A DNA stretch of 64,000 bases from Mucidula mucida (Eukaryota > Basidiomycota > Agaricomycetes > Agaricales > Physalacriaceae), in the NCBI GenBank assembly GCA_015501055.1, contig JADNYV010000180.1, positions 1-64,000 on the forward strand, given 5' to 3'. The notes beneath the pieces were generated by a model. That model searched no databases and was not told the origin of the DNA. It saw only the letters and a list, made by a program, of their open reading frames with translations. Within the stretch, counting starts at the first letter, position 1; each line of letters opens with the position of its first letter. Below are positions 1-11,276 of the stretch, in pieces. Both the position numbers and the translations under genes were made by a program.

Positions 1-156
1 ACGACCAATGAAGAAGCTCAATGACAAATACTTCGGACCGTTCAAAGTGATCAAGACAGTCAGGACGAGCTCTTACAAGTTACAGATTCCTCACACGTAG
101 AAAAGCATTCATCCCATGTTCAATGAGGCCCTGTTGACGCCTTACCACAAGCCGCA
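1..156 (+). pseudogene. Ty3/gypsy pol C-terminal piece, left of the copia insertion
   Basis: The translation matches the post-integrase linker of the other gypsy copies in this window (PMKKLNDKYFGPFKVIK, then a SYKLQIPHT stretch). One in-frame TAG replaces the Trp codon found in the other copies. The piece ends at the 5-bp target duplication ATTTC (157-161), where a copia element entered, and continues at 5534. It is the right-hand remnant of an element that starts outside the window. Confidence 0.85.
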
Positions 157-161
157 ATTTC

Positions 162-500
162 TGTTAGAAACCAATTATATTAAACTCAGTCTTGTTGTCG
201 TGGAACGGACTAAGTAAATAACTATACCTATATTAAACTACTGTTTGTAAGTAAGCAGAAAGAGAACGAGCAATATACGTGACTCACCTCAGTCTCGTCG
301 TCGTGGAACGGACTAAGTAAATAACTATACCTATATTAAACTACTGTTTGTAAGTAAGCAGAAAGAGAACGAGCAATATACGCGACTCACCTCAGTCTTG
401 TCGTTGTGGAACGGACTGAGGGAGGAAAAATGTGCACCGATCACTTAGGGTGCCGGCACCGAGTTTGCGGTGATCCATTATCTATTCATCACCACCAACA
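162..500 (-). repeat. copia 3' LTR with internal duplication
   Basis: 339 bp against 236 bp for the partner LTR at 5293-5528. The excess of 103 bp is one additional copy of a unit present at 185-287 and 288-390, with the next partial repeat starting at 391. Outside the extra unit the two LTRs differ at few bases. Confidence 0.95.
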
Positions 501-525
501 CTCCTCCTCAACGCAAACTTGGCTA

Positions 526-3500
526 TTATGCTCTCAGCCCCATCATCGCCCTAAACTTCTCGAATGCTTTTGGCTCCAATGCCTTTGTGAAGCAGTCCGC
601 CATGTTTTCACGGGTGTTGATGTATGATAGCTGGATGTTCCCGTTGGCGACGTGCTCCCGGATGAAGTGGTATTTGATGTCAATGTGCTTCACGCGAGTA
701 TGGAGTGATGAGTCCTTGGATAGATTGATGGCACTGTTGTTATCGCAGTGGATTGTCGTTGGTGAGTCCTGAGTCAAGTCGAGTCCATCTAGTAGTGATC
801 GGATCCACACAGCGTCTTTGGTGGACTCGCTGGTTGCAATATATTCGGACTCGCAGGTAGAGAGTGCCACTGTTGGTTGGCGGCGGGCACCCCATGACAC
901 AATGCCGGAATTTTGGTTCAACTTGAAACAGTAGCCTCCGATACTTCTGCGTGTGTCTAGACAATTTGCCCAATCAGAGTCCGTGTACCCCATGAGTGTC
1001 ACATCGTCGATCCCGCCCAAAGTCAGCTTTAGGTTTCGGGTACCATGGAGATATTGAACGACACATATCGCAGCGTTCCAATGGACGAATGCGTAGTGAT
1101 CGAGGAATCGGGATAGTTGTTGGATAGCATATGCTATGTCAGGACGAGTTGTGATGGCGAAATAGATGAGGGAGCAGACGAGTGAACGATATGGAAGTTT
1201 GGCTAATTGTCCCCGCTCCTCCTCACTCAATTGGTCTAGATCTGGACGTCGTAGCTTCAGACCAGCATCCATTGGTGTTGATACGGGGTGGGCATGTAGT
1301 TGGCCAAACTGTGAGACGATGCGGTCAATTAGAGCCGTCTGGGATAATGAAACAGTGCGTTCTTGGCGATTTTGTGTGATAGCGATGCCGACACAAAACT
1401 TTGCTTCTCCCAAGTCTGATATTGCCCACAGCTTTCGCATTTGGTTTTTGAAGTGTTTGTTCTCCTCCTTTGTGTCGGCTATTGAGAGAAAATCATCGAC
1501 ATGGACCGCTGCAATTACAGTTCCGGAGTCGCTCTTTCGATAATAGATGCAATATTCGGATAGCAGTCGCGTGAAACCCCAGGAGACCATTGCATCGTGC
1601 ATCGTGCGGTTCCAGATACGCCCGGCTTGCTTCATCCCGTATAGCCCTCGCACAAGCATCCATACATGGTCCTCTTTCCCCGACTCTTCGAAACCTTTCG
1701 GTTGTTCCATGTATTGTATTTCATCCTCTGGCAATATGCCATACAGGAATGCCGTCTTGACATTGATTTGCTGAGCATCCCAGTCCTATGTGGCTGCGAG
1801 GTGAAGGAGAATTCGCCAAGATTCAATACGGGCTGTCGGTGAGGTCGTTTTTGTGTAATCGCGGCCGTAGATTTGCTCAAACCCTTTAAAGACATATCAG
1901 ACTTTCCATCAAACTGCCGTGCCTTGCTCATCCCGTTTAATGCGGAAAACAGGTCGCCCTTTTTGAATCTTCGTGCCTCTGGGGACTTCTGATCTTGGGA
2001 CCAGATTGTATACCCCCATGGCCTTAAGACCATCCAGCTCCTCTCGATAGCCCTTTTCCCATTCTGCTGTGTTGGGTGATGCTTTCGCTTCGTCCCATGT
2101 TCTTGGTTCGTCGGCATATTGCAGTGTGTGAATGTCATCGCTAATTGTATTGTAGACTTTGTGAAGATTTGCAGACTCCTCCTCGCCAAGGTTCAGGTCT
2201 GCCATCATATCAATGAGTTCTTGCTGGGCATTAATTTCAGCATTCGGATCCGGGGCCGGCACATCCTCCCGCATCGCTTTCAGAAGTGCTTGCCGTTCGT
2301 TTCGAACAGTCTTCTGACGCGCACTGCTCTCTTCGGCTTCTTGGATAGCTTTCCTGAATCGTGCATCATCAGCGTCCTTCGGTGTATGGCGTGTTCAGCC
2401 AGATCTTCGAGGAGGATCAGGTGGCGGATTGGGGTCGGGATCAGGTGGTGGATTGGGGTCATCATCGTCAACTCCGGAAATACTAGATGTCTCTGAAGAA
2501 ATGTCATCCGAGTCATCATAATTAAATGTAGTTGGTGTCTGAGCTTCCGGTGGTAGGTTTGACTTTTGTGCAGGGGGTATAGGAGGGTGCTTGGAGGAGA
2601 GTTCATGGCTCTCGATGAACTCCACATGGTAAGTGCGTATTATTTGACGGGAGGAGCGGTGATAGCAGACATATGTTTTGGGCTTTGGGTTGTATCCAAT
2701 GAGTATGCACTTAATTGACTGTTTGAGGATCTTGGGATTATGTTTATTTTGAATGAGCACAAAGGCTTTACACCCAATTTCTCGAAGATGCGAAACGTCG
2801 GGTTTCCGTTTGTACCACAGTTCATCTGGCGTTTTGTCGCGGAGTGATTTTGTGGCAGTGATGTTGTTAAGATAGGAGGCGGTGAGGTAGAATTCATCCC
2901 AGAGATTTGGTGGAAGATCACAGTCGAGGCGCATAGTACGTGCTTTGTTCATGAGAGTTCGATGTCGCCGTTCGACCCGTCCGTTGTGAGCTGAGGTATA
3001 TGGTGCTGTGAACTCCTGCACTGCTCCTCGCAACATCAACCACTCCTCCATTGCGTCTGATTTCAATTCACCATTGTCCGTGCGATACACCTCCACTTTT
3101 TGCCCAGTTTCCGTTTCTCGAGCAAGTTCCCATGCCTTCAGCTGTGTGAAGGCGGCATCTTTGCTTGCCAGTGGAATGGACCAGTTTTTACTTGTGTAGT
3201 CGTCGACAAGATTCATGACATATTTATTGCCAGTGCGAGAAGTTACAGAGTGCGGCCCGGATAAATCCACATACACCATTTGTAACCTTCTAGTCGCTCT
3301 GCGCCCCTCCTCCCGTTTCTTTGGAACTGACTTTCGTGTCTGTTTTCCAAGGATGCAGGCTGAGCATTTGCACGGTTTGACAGAAAGATTAACAGGCATA
3401 CCTGTAACCATTCCCTTTCGGGCCATGTCTATAATTGACTGGTAGTTGGTATGACCAAGGCGACGATGCCATGTTTTGAGGGTAGGTTGGCCGGTTATGG

Positions 3501-5202
3501 ATGCGAATGGATGATCAACGGTAGGTGAGGATAGGTGCAGATGATAGAGGCGTCGAGAAGAGCAGAGTTTGCCAGTAGCAATCATGGTTCCGGTACTGTC
3601 TTGAGTAAGTCAACAGCCCTCGTAGTTGAAATGAGCTGTGATTCTGGAGTCGTGGGCGAGAGAGGGAATGGAGAGTAGGCAAACAGTTGCATTAGGACTG
3701 TAGAGGACGTTTTTGAGTAAAATGGGTTGAGTACGACCGCTAACGCGTAGCTTGACTGTTCCGATACCAATGGCGTTGAGGGTGGAGTTTCCAACACCTC
3801 AGATTATTTGGTGATAAATGGGGCAAAGGTCTATGAAGTCTGTACACTCTGGACTAATGTGGGTGGTTGCAGCAGTGTCGAGCCAGAAGGGGAGTTTGTC
3901 CATGTCAACCACGTTGGTACGAGAATTCAAGTTTGGTGGTGCAACTGTAAGTGCAGCTAGATCCACAACATCTCTCCTCCTCTTGTGCCAGTCCACTGAA
4001 GTCCGAATGGTGTCCTTGAAAGCCAGCCAATCCTCATATTCCAAACAGTCAGCAGGAGTTGTAATGGAGTCAACAGAGGCGGGAGTGAACATGTCAAATG
4101 CCATTGCGGTAAATTCGCTGGGTTGAGAGGGTGGTGTTGGTGCACTGACCAGAAACGCGGTGTTGTTCGATAGAATGTAAGCACGCCCACTGCTGTCTGT
4201 GACCATGGTGGCCGATGAGGGCGCAGACGCGCCAGCAGATTGCCCTGGGTCTCGATCTCTCCTTTTTGCAGCTCTAGATTCATCGATGGTCTTTCCAGCC
4301 ATTCCGCCACCCTCTGATACACAATACTTGATGATATGGCCACGTTGACGAGGACATTTTGGGTTTGAGCACTCAAGATGGTTAAAGGAACGCTGAGCAT
4401 TGGAGGCAGAGCTAGAGCTCGATGCCGCGGCAGCAAGAGCGATGTCGTTGGTCTTCTTGTCCCCATTGAGTAGTTTCTGTTCAAGGTCGAGGTCGTTAAT
4501 GATGGACGACGATGTCGCTGGTGCGTCGGCAGTGCTGCGATTGACAGCCTGTGCAACATTACGGCGGACCTGGGAGAGTTCGGGGTCGGAGAGTGCATTA
4601 ATGATGAGAATCATGAGGAATATATCGGGGGTGGGTGCGGCCATCTTCCATATGCGGTCGTTGAGTTTCGTCAGTTTCTCTGTAGTGTCGGAAAGGCGAA
4701 CAGACTTTGAGTATCGGATCTCCAGGGCATCCTGAATTAGCTGTATCTGGGTAATAGGACCCTCCTGCTCGTGTCTCGCCTTCAATTTGGTATAGACTTC
4801 TTTGGCGGACGAGAATGTTTCCATAAAGGTCTGCTCGGCGGGGACACATGACGTGTCCATGAATGCTCGGACCGCGCGGTCGTTGATGTTCCAGTTGCGA
4901 AATGCGCGAGGTTCTGTTGTGATATCAGGGCAGGGGAAGGTGTCGTCAAGATGGCCGTCGAGACCGCCAGACATGACAAGCGTGGTGCGGAGGCTCTTGT
5001 TCCATTCGCGCCAGTTGGCTAGCTCCTTGCTGAGATTGGCACACTTGAACATGGCCGTCTGTATCTGCTGGACAACGACAGAGGGTCTTGTTATGTCACT
5101 GGAGAGGACAGACATTGGGGAGGATTGGGTGCCGGTGTTGGGCATGCACTGGAGAAATGCGTGAATGCAACGTGTAACGACGTGGAGTCGTGGAAGGAAC
5201 AC
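526..5202 (-). pseudogene. copia gag-pol polyprotein pseudogene
   Basis: All recognisable segments lie in a single frame from 5202 down to 526. In order these are: a UBN2-like gag region; a CCHC-like knuckle (CSNPKCPRQRGH); protease FWLDTAATTHIS; GAG pre-integrase and integrase (HRRLGHTNYQSI, TDNGELKSD, TAPYTSAHNGRVERRHR); RT ending in a YVDD variant, HVDDFLSI; and RNase H (YTDSDWAN, STCESEYIA). The frame is broken by stops near 3800, 3607, 2395, 1911, about 1900 and about 1785. No indel is needed to join the parts. At least three stops are TGA where relatives have Arg (CGA), so C-to-T change at CpG is a likely cause. The RT and RNase H segment (1734-526, 402 codons) is still open. Confidence 0.93.
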
Positions 5203-5292
5203 GTTGGTGCGTGAGAAAATAAGCCTCTAGGGCGATGTGGAGTCGTGGTTCCGGTTCTCAACAGCTAGACTGCGAGGAAAATGCCCATAACC

Positions 5293-5528
5293 TGTTAGAA
5301 ACCAACTATATTAAACTCAGTCTCGTCATCGTGGAACGGACTAAGTAAATAACTATACCTATATTAAACTACTGTTTGTAAGTAAGCAGAAAGAGAACAA
5401 GCAATATACGCGACTCACCTCAGTCTTGTCGTCGTGGAACGGACTGAGGGAGGAAAAACGTGCACCGATCACTTAGGGTGCCGGCACCGAGTTTGCGGTG
5501 ATCCATTATCTATTCATCACCACCAACA
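5293..5528 (-). repeat. copia 5' LTR
   Basis: 236-bp LTR with a single copy of the 103-bp unit. It starts TGTTAGAAACC and ends ACCACCAACA on the plus strand, directly followed by the duplicated target ATTTC. For the minus-strand element this is the promoter LTR. Confidence 0.93.
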
Positions 5529-5533
5529 ATTTC

Positions 5534-5916
5534 CAACGCAACCCCGAGACATGCGTCCACTACCTGTGCTGGAAGGAGCCAAACCGGAATGGGAGGTTGA
5601 GAAAGTGGTTAATTCCCGGAAGTACCGCGGGGGTTTTCAATACAAGGTTCACTGGAAGGGTTATGACACACACAAGCAGATATGGGAACCGGCATGCAAT
5701 CTGAAAAATGCCGACAAAGCTATCAGTGATTTCCACCAACAATATCTGAACAAGCAGAAGCCACCCGCGCTTGCTCGCATCAAAGTTCCCATGTCGCAAT
5801 TTCCATCACATCTATTCTGGCACATGCCACTGCCTGACACTGAACCCCTTGACGTCACACTACCCTCTGCGGCCCTCATGAAGCGACTCTGGTGCAGAAT
5901 GGAACTTGCGCCTTAA
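5534..5916 (+). pseudogene. Ty3/gypsy pol C-terminus with chromodomain, right of the copia insertion
   Basis: Continues the fragment at 1-156 after the copia element. The translation carries the chromodomain shared with the other copies (EWEVEKVVNSRKYRG, VHWKGYDTHKQIWEP) and ends at MELAP, stop at 5914-5916. A purine-rich tract, AAGGAGGGGGGTGA, separates it from the LTR at 5929 and fits a polypurine tract. Chromodomains at the integrase C-terminus define chromoviruses and are thought to direct insertion to modified chromatin. Confidence 0.9.
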
Positions 5917-5928
5917 GGAGGGGGGTGA

Positions 5929-6461
5929 TGTTATGAATCGCCATATTTTCACATTTTCACATCTTCATCATATCTTATCAGGGCTTGTCTTATCAACCAA
6001 CGGACTGTTTCATCATCTGTTTCATCACCAATCATACTCCCTTTCATTACCAAAGCCGTACTCATGTCGGACGCATACCAAACACATGGATGACATCATA
6101 CATGCTGACACCTCATGGACTTCCTATTGTATACACACCACCAACACTCGTAGCACACATGGTTGTTTCAGTATTATTACTTACATGCAGTTAGTTACCA
6201 CTCATATTTAATGGTTTCACGGACTAGTAGCATACAACACTGGGTCAAGGGCGTGGAGCATCCCTAGTGGAAACACATATGGACAAGGAGTCCCAAACAC
6301 AGACTTACTAGTATATAAGCAGTAGTGTAGCATCATTGTACTTTAGTTCCGATCTTGTTTATACACCTGGCCTAGCCTAGTCTTACAAACACAAATACTT
6401 TCTCCTTTAGTTCTTGCTGTGGTACCTGGTTTAGTCTTGTAGCTAAAGTCAGTCGCTAACA
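5929..6461 (+). repeat. gypsy 3' LTR
   Basis: 533 bp, starting TGTTATGAATCGCC and ending GTCAGTCGCTAACA. It contains the TATATAAGC box and the AGTTCCGATCTTG segment seen in all LTRs of this family. It closes the element whose pol tail is at 1-156 and 5534-5916. The next five bases are CTGCC; the matching left target copy lies outside the window. Confidence 0.93.
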
Positions 6462-6787
6462 CTGCCCGTACAAGGCACACCTTCAGAATAAGGAAACTAT
6501 AAAGAACATTAAACTTCAGCTTGCAAAGAATAAGCATGCCACTATGGTTCAGAATAATACTGTCCATAAGACGGGACTAAGTGCCATAATCAGCTTGGAT
6601 TGCAAGTTGAGCATGCAAGTTTATGTAGTTTAGTCAGGGTTTAATTGGTTCTGACTTTAATTTTAGGTATTCTTTGGCATGGGAAGTCAAAGCACGTTTA
6701 ACCGGCACTGTTAAGGACGGAGTCCAGCGTAACCCAAACAACCACCCAAGTTGCACCAAGACGGAAGAACAATGGAGAAGAGAGGTA

Positions 6788-9339
6788 CAGTCGATTACGC
6801 AATATGAAATATTGCCGGGAGACAGCCTCGGCCTATTCCATATGGCATCCATTCCATATGAGAACTGTGGCGCATTTTTTCTCCAGACACTCAATTTTCA
6901 ATAAGTACTGTATTTCCGGACTACTCTGCTACAAATAGAACTACTCTAGACCTATGCTTTCCTGAAAAAGTCATCAAGTAAGACTTGCTGCTTTCCCTCC
7001 TCCATCTCCCGTTGAAATGTCCTCCCAAGCATACAGAGATCATTTCCGAGTAGTAAGGCACAATCCAGGTCCGTTCGCTGACAAAGAACTTTGTCGAGGA
7101 AACTGACAGCATCAATGACCTCACTGCGTGAGAACTGAAATGCTTCCTCTTCCGGCTCTGGCTCTTCCTCATCGTCCTCCTCATCTTCCTTCCTCTTTTC
7201 CATATATGCCAAGATCTCTTTCACTCCTTTGTCACCATCGGAAAATTCCATCACCTTAGAATTGGCATCCTCACGTTCAACATCCGGATCAAGCAGATCA
7301 TCAAGAGGAACAAGGTCTCCTTTAAGGCAGTTCTGCTGCTTGAGCTGTGTGAGACATGCAAGCAGGTCCTCTTCGGCACGCCTGAGAGACTCGGAATCAG
7401 CGAACGGCGTCTTCAATGAGTCAGTTTGCGTTGCATCCGAGAATTTTGATGGCATCAGACAATGAACAGCTTCTTGCGCCATCTGAGCATCCCCTTCTGC
7501 ATTCCTAATGTGCCGAGAACCTTTTTGATCTTATCCTCTGCCTGAGAAAGCGACATCTCGTCTAAGCTGGCAAACTCCAGAACAACATCCCACGCACACA
7601 CCAGTGGAGAGCGTGATGGCGCGTCTGGAGTGCCCATCTCCACATCTCCATCATCATCTGATCTCTTGTCCACCTCAGAATCTGAATCAGGCGCATCAGG
7701 ATCAACAAAGACATCAGCCCAGTCCTCATCGTCACGCGGAGTGATTCCTGTGTGTCGCCAACAGTTCTGAATCGTCTCGGGAGTGATAAGATCCCAGGCC
7801 TGGATGAGAATATGCATGGCACTAAGAATGTCGATCTTGTAAATGTCGTCATGTCCAGCTTCGTTTAGATCCAGGGCGCGAATGGAGAGTAAGCGGCGAT
7901 AATGAGCCTTGAGACACCAAATGATGCCTGCGTCGAGAGGCTGCACGTAGGAAGTGAGATTAGGCTTAAAGAACTCGAGCCGGATATTTTTTGGCTTGTA
8001 GGAGATCTTGTGTCCCGAAAAGTTATTATGAGTGAGAAGGATTTTTCGCTTCTGACGACCCATGTTGTGATCGAGCTTGTGAATGTACCTATGATGTCAG
8101 ATCAGCATTGCTTCCAAGAAGAAAGGAGGGAACATACTTATTGTACAGCACGCTTGTCATTCAAGCCTTCTTATTGTTGCGATAATAGATTGATGGCCGC
8201 ATCCGAGCAGGATTCTTCTTGTTGAAGGCATGAGGACTTTTGTACTTGCCGATGAACATAAGCAGATGTTTCTCTGAACCAGTCTCATTACAGAGAGCAA
8301 GGACAGAGATCCAGAACTTGTCCTTCTTCTGTCCTGACATCGCTGCTGAACACAGAGTACAATCAGGAGGTGCTGATGGGAAGAAGCTGGTTTCGTCGGC
8401 ATTAAAGCAATCCTCGGGTGGAAACTGGGCCGTAATGTGGCGCATGCGTTGGCGCTCAGCAATAACGGCCTTAAGATCAACGGATCCGGCCTCACCGTGG
8501 CGATGACATAATGTTCCTTAAGAGAGTAACTTAAGGGCTGTAAGTTTAAGAAAGCAGTCAAGAAGCAAAGTGCACACCGTGATTTGAATGACTGAAGCCA
8601 TCCATCCTTTGAGCCGTTTCTGCTCAGGAATTTTCAACACCTCCTCAAATCTCTTCTGCTTCTCAATCAACATGGGACCAGTTACAGACTGCCTTCTCCT
8701 TTCATATTCTTATCCATACTCCCAGTGCCTCATCAACCTCCGGGCATGTGAGAACTTGAGCTTGTTTCGTAGAGAGAGCAGTTGTGCCCTCAGTTTCAAG
8801 CCGGGCATGGAGTTTGTCACACTGTGCCCACTTCTTTGATAGGGCACTCTGCGTGAATGTCAAGCGACCACCATCTTTGTTGTGACGTGTTGCGAAGTGT
8901 CAAATGACATCTGATTGGCTAGTTCCCGACTCCTTGTGTTCCTCGTAGTAGTTGATAACTTGTAGCCAATTGTAGAGTGTAAGATCTTGGTGTTTATCAT
9001 CGCGTGAGAACTTCGCGGTGGTCTTCGGACCTTGTTTGCCGCAAATAGGAGCCATGGTTGGGATGATTCGGAGCCCTTCAACAAGCAGAACATACTTATA
9101 TAACAGAGGTGAACAATGAACAGCGATGTGGACACTACATATGTGTGGACTGACATGGACAATGGCAAGTTCAAACCCAAAAAGGCAATCTCCAGTGGAA
9201 TAATCCACCTATCCGGGTATTTCATATGCCAGTGGACAATGACATGGAATATCCCCGCCTCCCGACTTGGAGACACTTGACTGTGATTCCATACAACATA
9301 TATTCCACTAACCGGTATTCCATATTGTGTAATTGACTG
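6788..9339 (-). mobile_element. pogo/Tigger-like (DDE_1) transposon nested in the KDZ left end
   Basis: Ends are inverted repeats (CAGTCGATTACGCAATATG at 6788; the right end in reverse complement reads CAGTCAATTACACAATATG). TA flanks both sides (6786-6787 and 9340-9341), the target typical of Tc1/mariner/pogo. Terminal CAGT is characteristic of pogo. The interior carries one minus-strand transposase pseudogene. Confidence 0.88.
6952..9055 (-). pseudogene. Tigger/CENP-B-like DDE transposase pseudogene
   Basis: Starts at MAPICGKQGPKTTAKFSRDD (9055) with a short basic N-terminus and an N-terminal HTH (DLTLYNWLQVINYYEEH). A CENP-B-type HTH follows (GPMLIEKQKRFEEVLKIPEQ), then RHGEAGSVDLKAV, the first catalytic motif FNADETSFF, and DAGIIWCLKAHYRR for the third Asp. 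The second motif reads LLTHNNFSGH, so the Asp expected before NFSGH is Asn. Two probable introns remain (a GT..AG intron at about 8093-8142 joins LYNK to IHKLDHN). Stops or frameshifts occur near 8700, 8540 and 7470. The acidic C-terminal tail (6952-7482) is out of frame with the DDE part. Confidence 0.9.
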
Positions 9340-9849
9340 TAGATATAATAATATAATGAGATAGGAGCAGGTTAGGCTTAATACAGTGCAGGAAGCTACT
9401 GAACAGTGTAGAGATGAAGTTGACAAACTAAAAAATCTACCTAGAAAGGCCATATATATATATAAAGAGTTTGTGGCTGTGTAAACAATAGAGTGGCTCA
9501 AAGTTAAACAAGAGGCAGTGTGAATCGTGTTATAGGGTGACAGACAGGTGACATGCTATGCTAATGGGCTATACCTGAATCAGGCCTGGGCTAAGGCAGT
9601 GCGGACCAGACCCGGAGCGTGTGATATGTGATGATGGAAGAGTGTGGCATTGACACAATAATGAAATAGACCAAGGTAGGGGCAACAGAATAAAGACAAT
9701 TTATAACAGGCACCACTTATCAACAACTCAATATACAGAAACAGTGTACCAAGATCAAGCGTGCAATCAAAACTTTCTGCGGGAAACAACAAGTCTTGAT
9801 GCCACATCTCCAAGAGTATCTAACTGCCAATTAAGTGAAGCATATTAAT

Positions 9850-10903
9850 AATGGCAATGTTGTTCTAGAGGAAACTAAACTGTTTTTCTTTTCTGAGCTG
9901 AAGGATGAGGATAGGAAGTCGCCTTAAGCATGCTTATCTGACTTAGTGGAAGCCGAGACATAAATATGTATTGCTGAATGTTGCGACACCTTAAAGACTA
10001 TGCACTGGGAATTGCGGACTTGTTCAGCTGGTGTAATGTTTGCCATTCAGAACATTACAGGTATGTTCTTCTCCATATGGATTCCTTTGACATCTAATCA
10101 GAGCTACTTAGGGCAAAATCCAACAATGTGTGCTTAAGAAATTCTCATAAAGGTTCGAGTTGGCATTAAGCTTGCCGCCCTGCAATATAGATAAGCACAA
10201 AACACCTTATTTTATCTTTAAGAACATGGCAAGTGGAAAGATAAGCTCAAGATCTTAAAGGAGGAAGATATTAGAGGTATAAATGAACAGTTGCTCACTG
10301 CAAAGGAGGATGAAGCAGCCAAACATGTACACAAGATGGGTCTGATTTACAACACATCCATGGAAGCAGGACCCTCATTAATGGAAGCGGTAGTATTGGC
10401 TGGGGAAGGCCGCCAAACGTCCCTCTTAGATCTGGATCAGTTATTTAGGTCAAACATAATTGCACAAAAATAAACACAGTTTGATCATCTTTGAGAGTAT
10501 GTGCTCTTCTATTCCTGAGTATCAAAGACTAACAGGACTTTGGTAGCATTAAAAATTAAGTGGTGTAAGGCCCGGACACAAAAATTGTGCTTTGAAGAAG
10601 AGGTAGAATTACTTTTGAAAGAGATGTGCAGGGTTATTGGGTACGGGGGCTGAAAGGCCACATAGTGGTGTGCACATAATGATGGGGTGCCTTCTGCATA
10701 AGTGGAGACACAGTTAGGTATCCACACTTATGCTAAAATGTGTGCAGCCCAGGAGGAGCAGCATATATCTTAACTTAAAGAGAAGTGGGCTGCATTGCAT
10801 GTTGTGGGCAAGGAGTTACTAGCTGGACTCCTCATTTCTTGCGTTGTGGAGGTTGAAATTAACAAGGAGGAGGAGAAGGATGAAACAAATCACTCTGTAG
10901 AAT
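9850..10903 (+). pseudogene. KDZ transposase C-terminal relic
   Basis: Several plus-strand frames give pieces resembling the end of basidiomycete Kyakuja-Dileera-Zisupton transposases: an ETKLFFFSELKDEDRKSP block; an open stretch 10291-10473; then ALKIKWCKARTQKLCFEEEV with LLLKEM, the charged helix that follows the catalytic domain; and an ending rich in Glu/Lys near 10900. Many stops and frameshifts separate them. The CxC zinc finger and catalytic residues were not found. Assignment rests on recalled family pattern and on the surrounding inverted ends. Confidence 0.6.
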
Positions 10904-11146
10904 AAACTATAAACCTGTGCCAAAATTTATTTCTTTCCTGATTTGTACCTCAATGGAATGAAACTACTCCCTATGTATATCAGGTGGTCTCCTCAATGAG
11001 AATGCAAGGAAAAACTATCTGAAGAACATGTGATATGAGGTGAAAACATGTGACATAAGGGAAAGAAGCAGAGGTGAGATGCTGGGTATGGGAAAAAACA
11101 GTATGTATAGCAAACAGGGAAATGGGGTGAAGAGTCTAATGGGTGT

Positions 11147-11276
11147 AGCACACCATTAATATTCCCCAATAGCTGGCTGATAAATGCTGGGATGAACCCG
11201 CAGAATATTCATGTAGTGCACCATTAATAGCCAATATGCCGGCTGACGGATGCTGGGATGAACCCGCGGGATATTG
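11147..11276. repeat. ~67-bp imperfect tandem duplication
   Basis: Two consecutive units share CACCATTAAT, then GCTGGCTGA or GCCGGCTGA, then TGCTGGGATGAACCCGC, then ATATT. The first runs about 11147-11213 and the second about 11214-11276. It lies between the KDZ transposase relic and the right inverted end. Confidence 0.75.

Larger units (their letters stand above)
162..5528 (-). mobile_element. Ty1/copia LTR retrotransposon, complete but inactive
   Basis: Terminal repeats at 162-500 and 5293-5528 begin TGTTAGAAACC and end ACCACCAACA on the plus strand. They flank one long minus-strand gag-pol frame. ATTTC flanks the element on both sides (157-161 and 5529-5533), a perfect 5-bp target duplication. 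Next to the 3' LTR a purine run (TTGAGGAGGAG, minus strand, 501-511) fits a polypurine tract. Next to the 5' LTR the sense sequence GGTTATGGGC is the candidate primer-binding site. The element sits inside the pol gene of a plus-strand gypsy copy, so it is the younger insertion. The gene order protease, integrase, RT, RNase H is diagnostic of copia. Confidence 0.95.

Noticed and set aside
5985..6194. Open frame beginning MSYQPTDCFIICF, recurring in every gypsy LTR on either strand
   Set aside because: It lies wholly within the LTR and recurs only because the LTR does. Copies differ by frameshifts, with no sign of selection on the protein.
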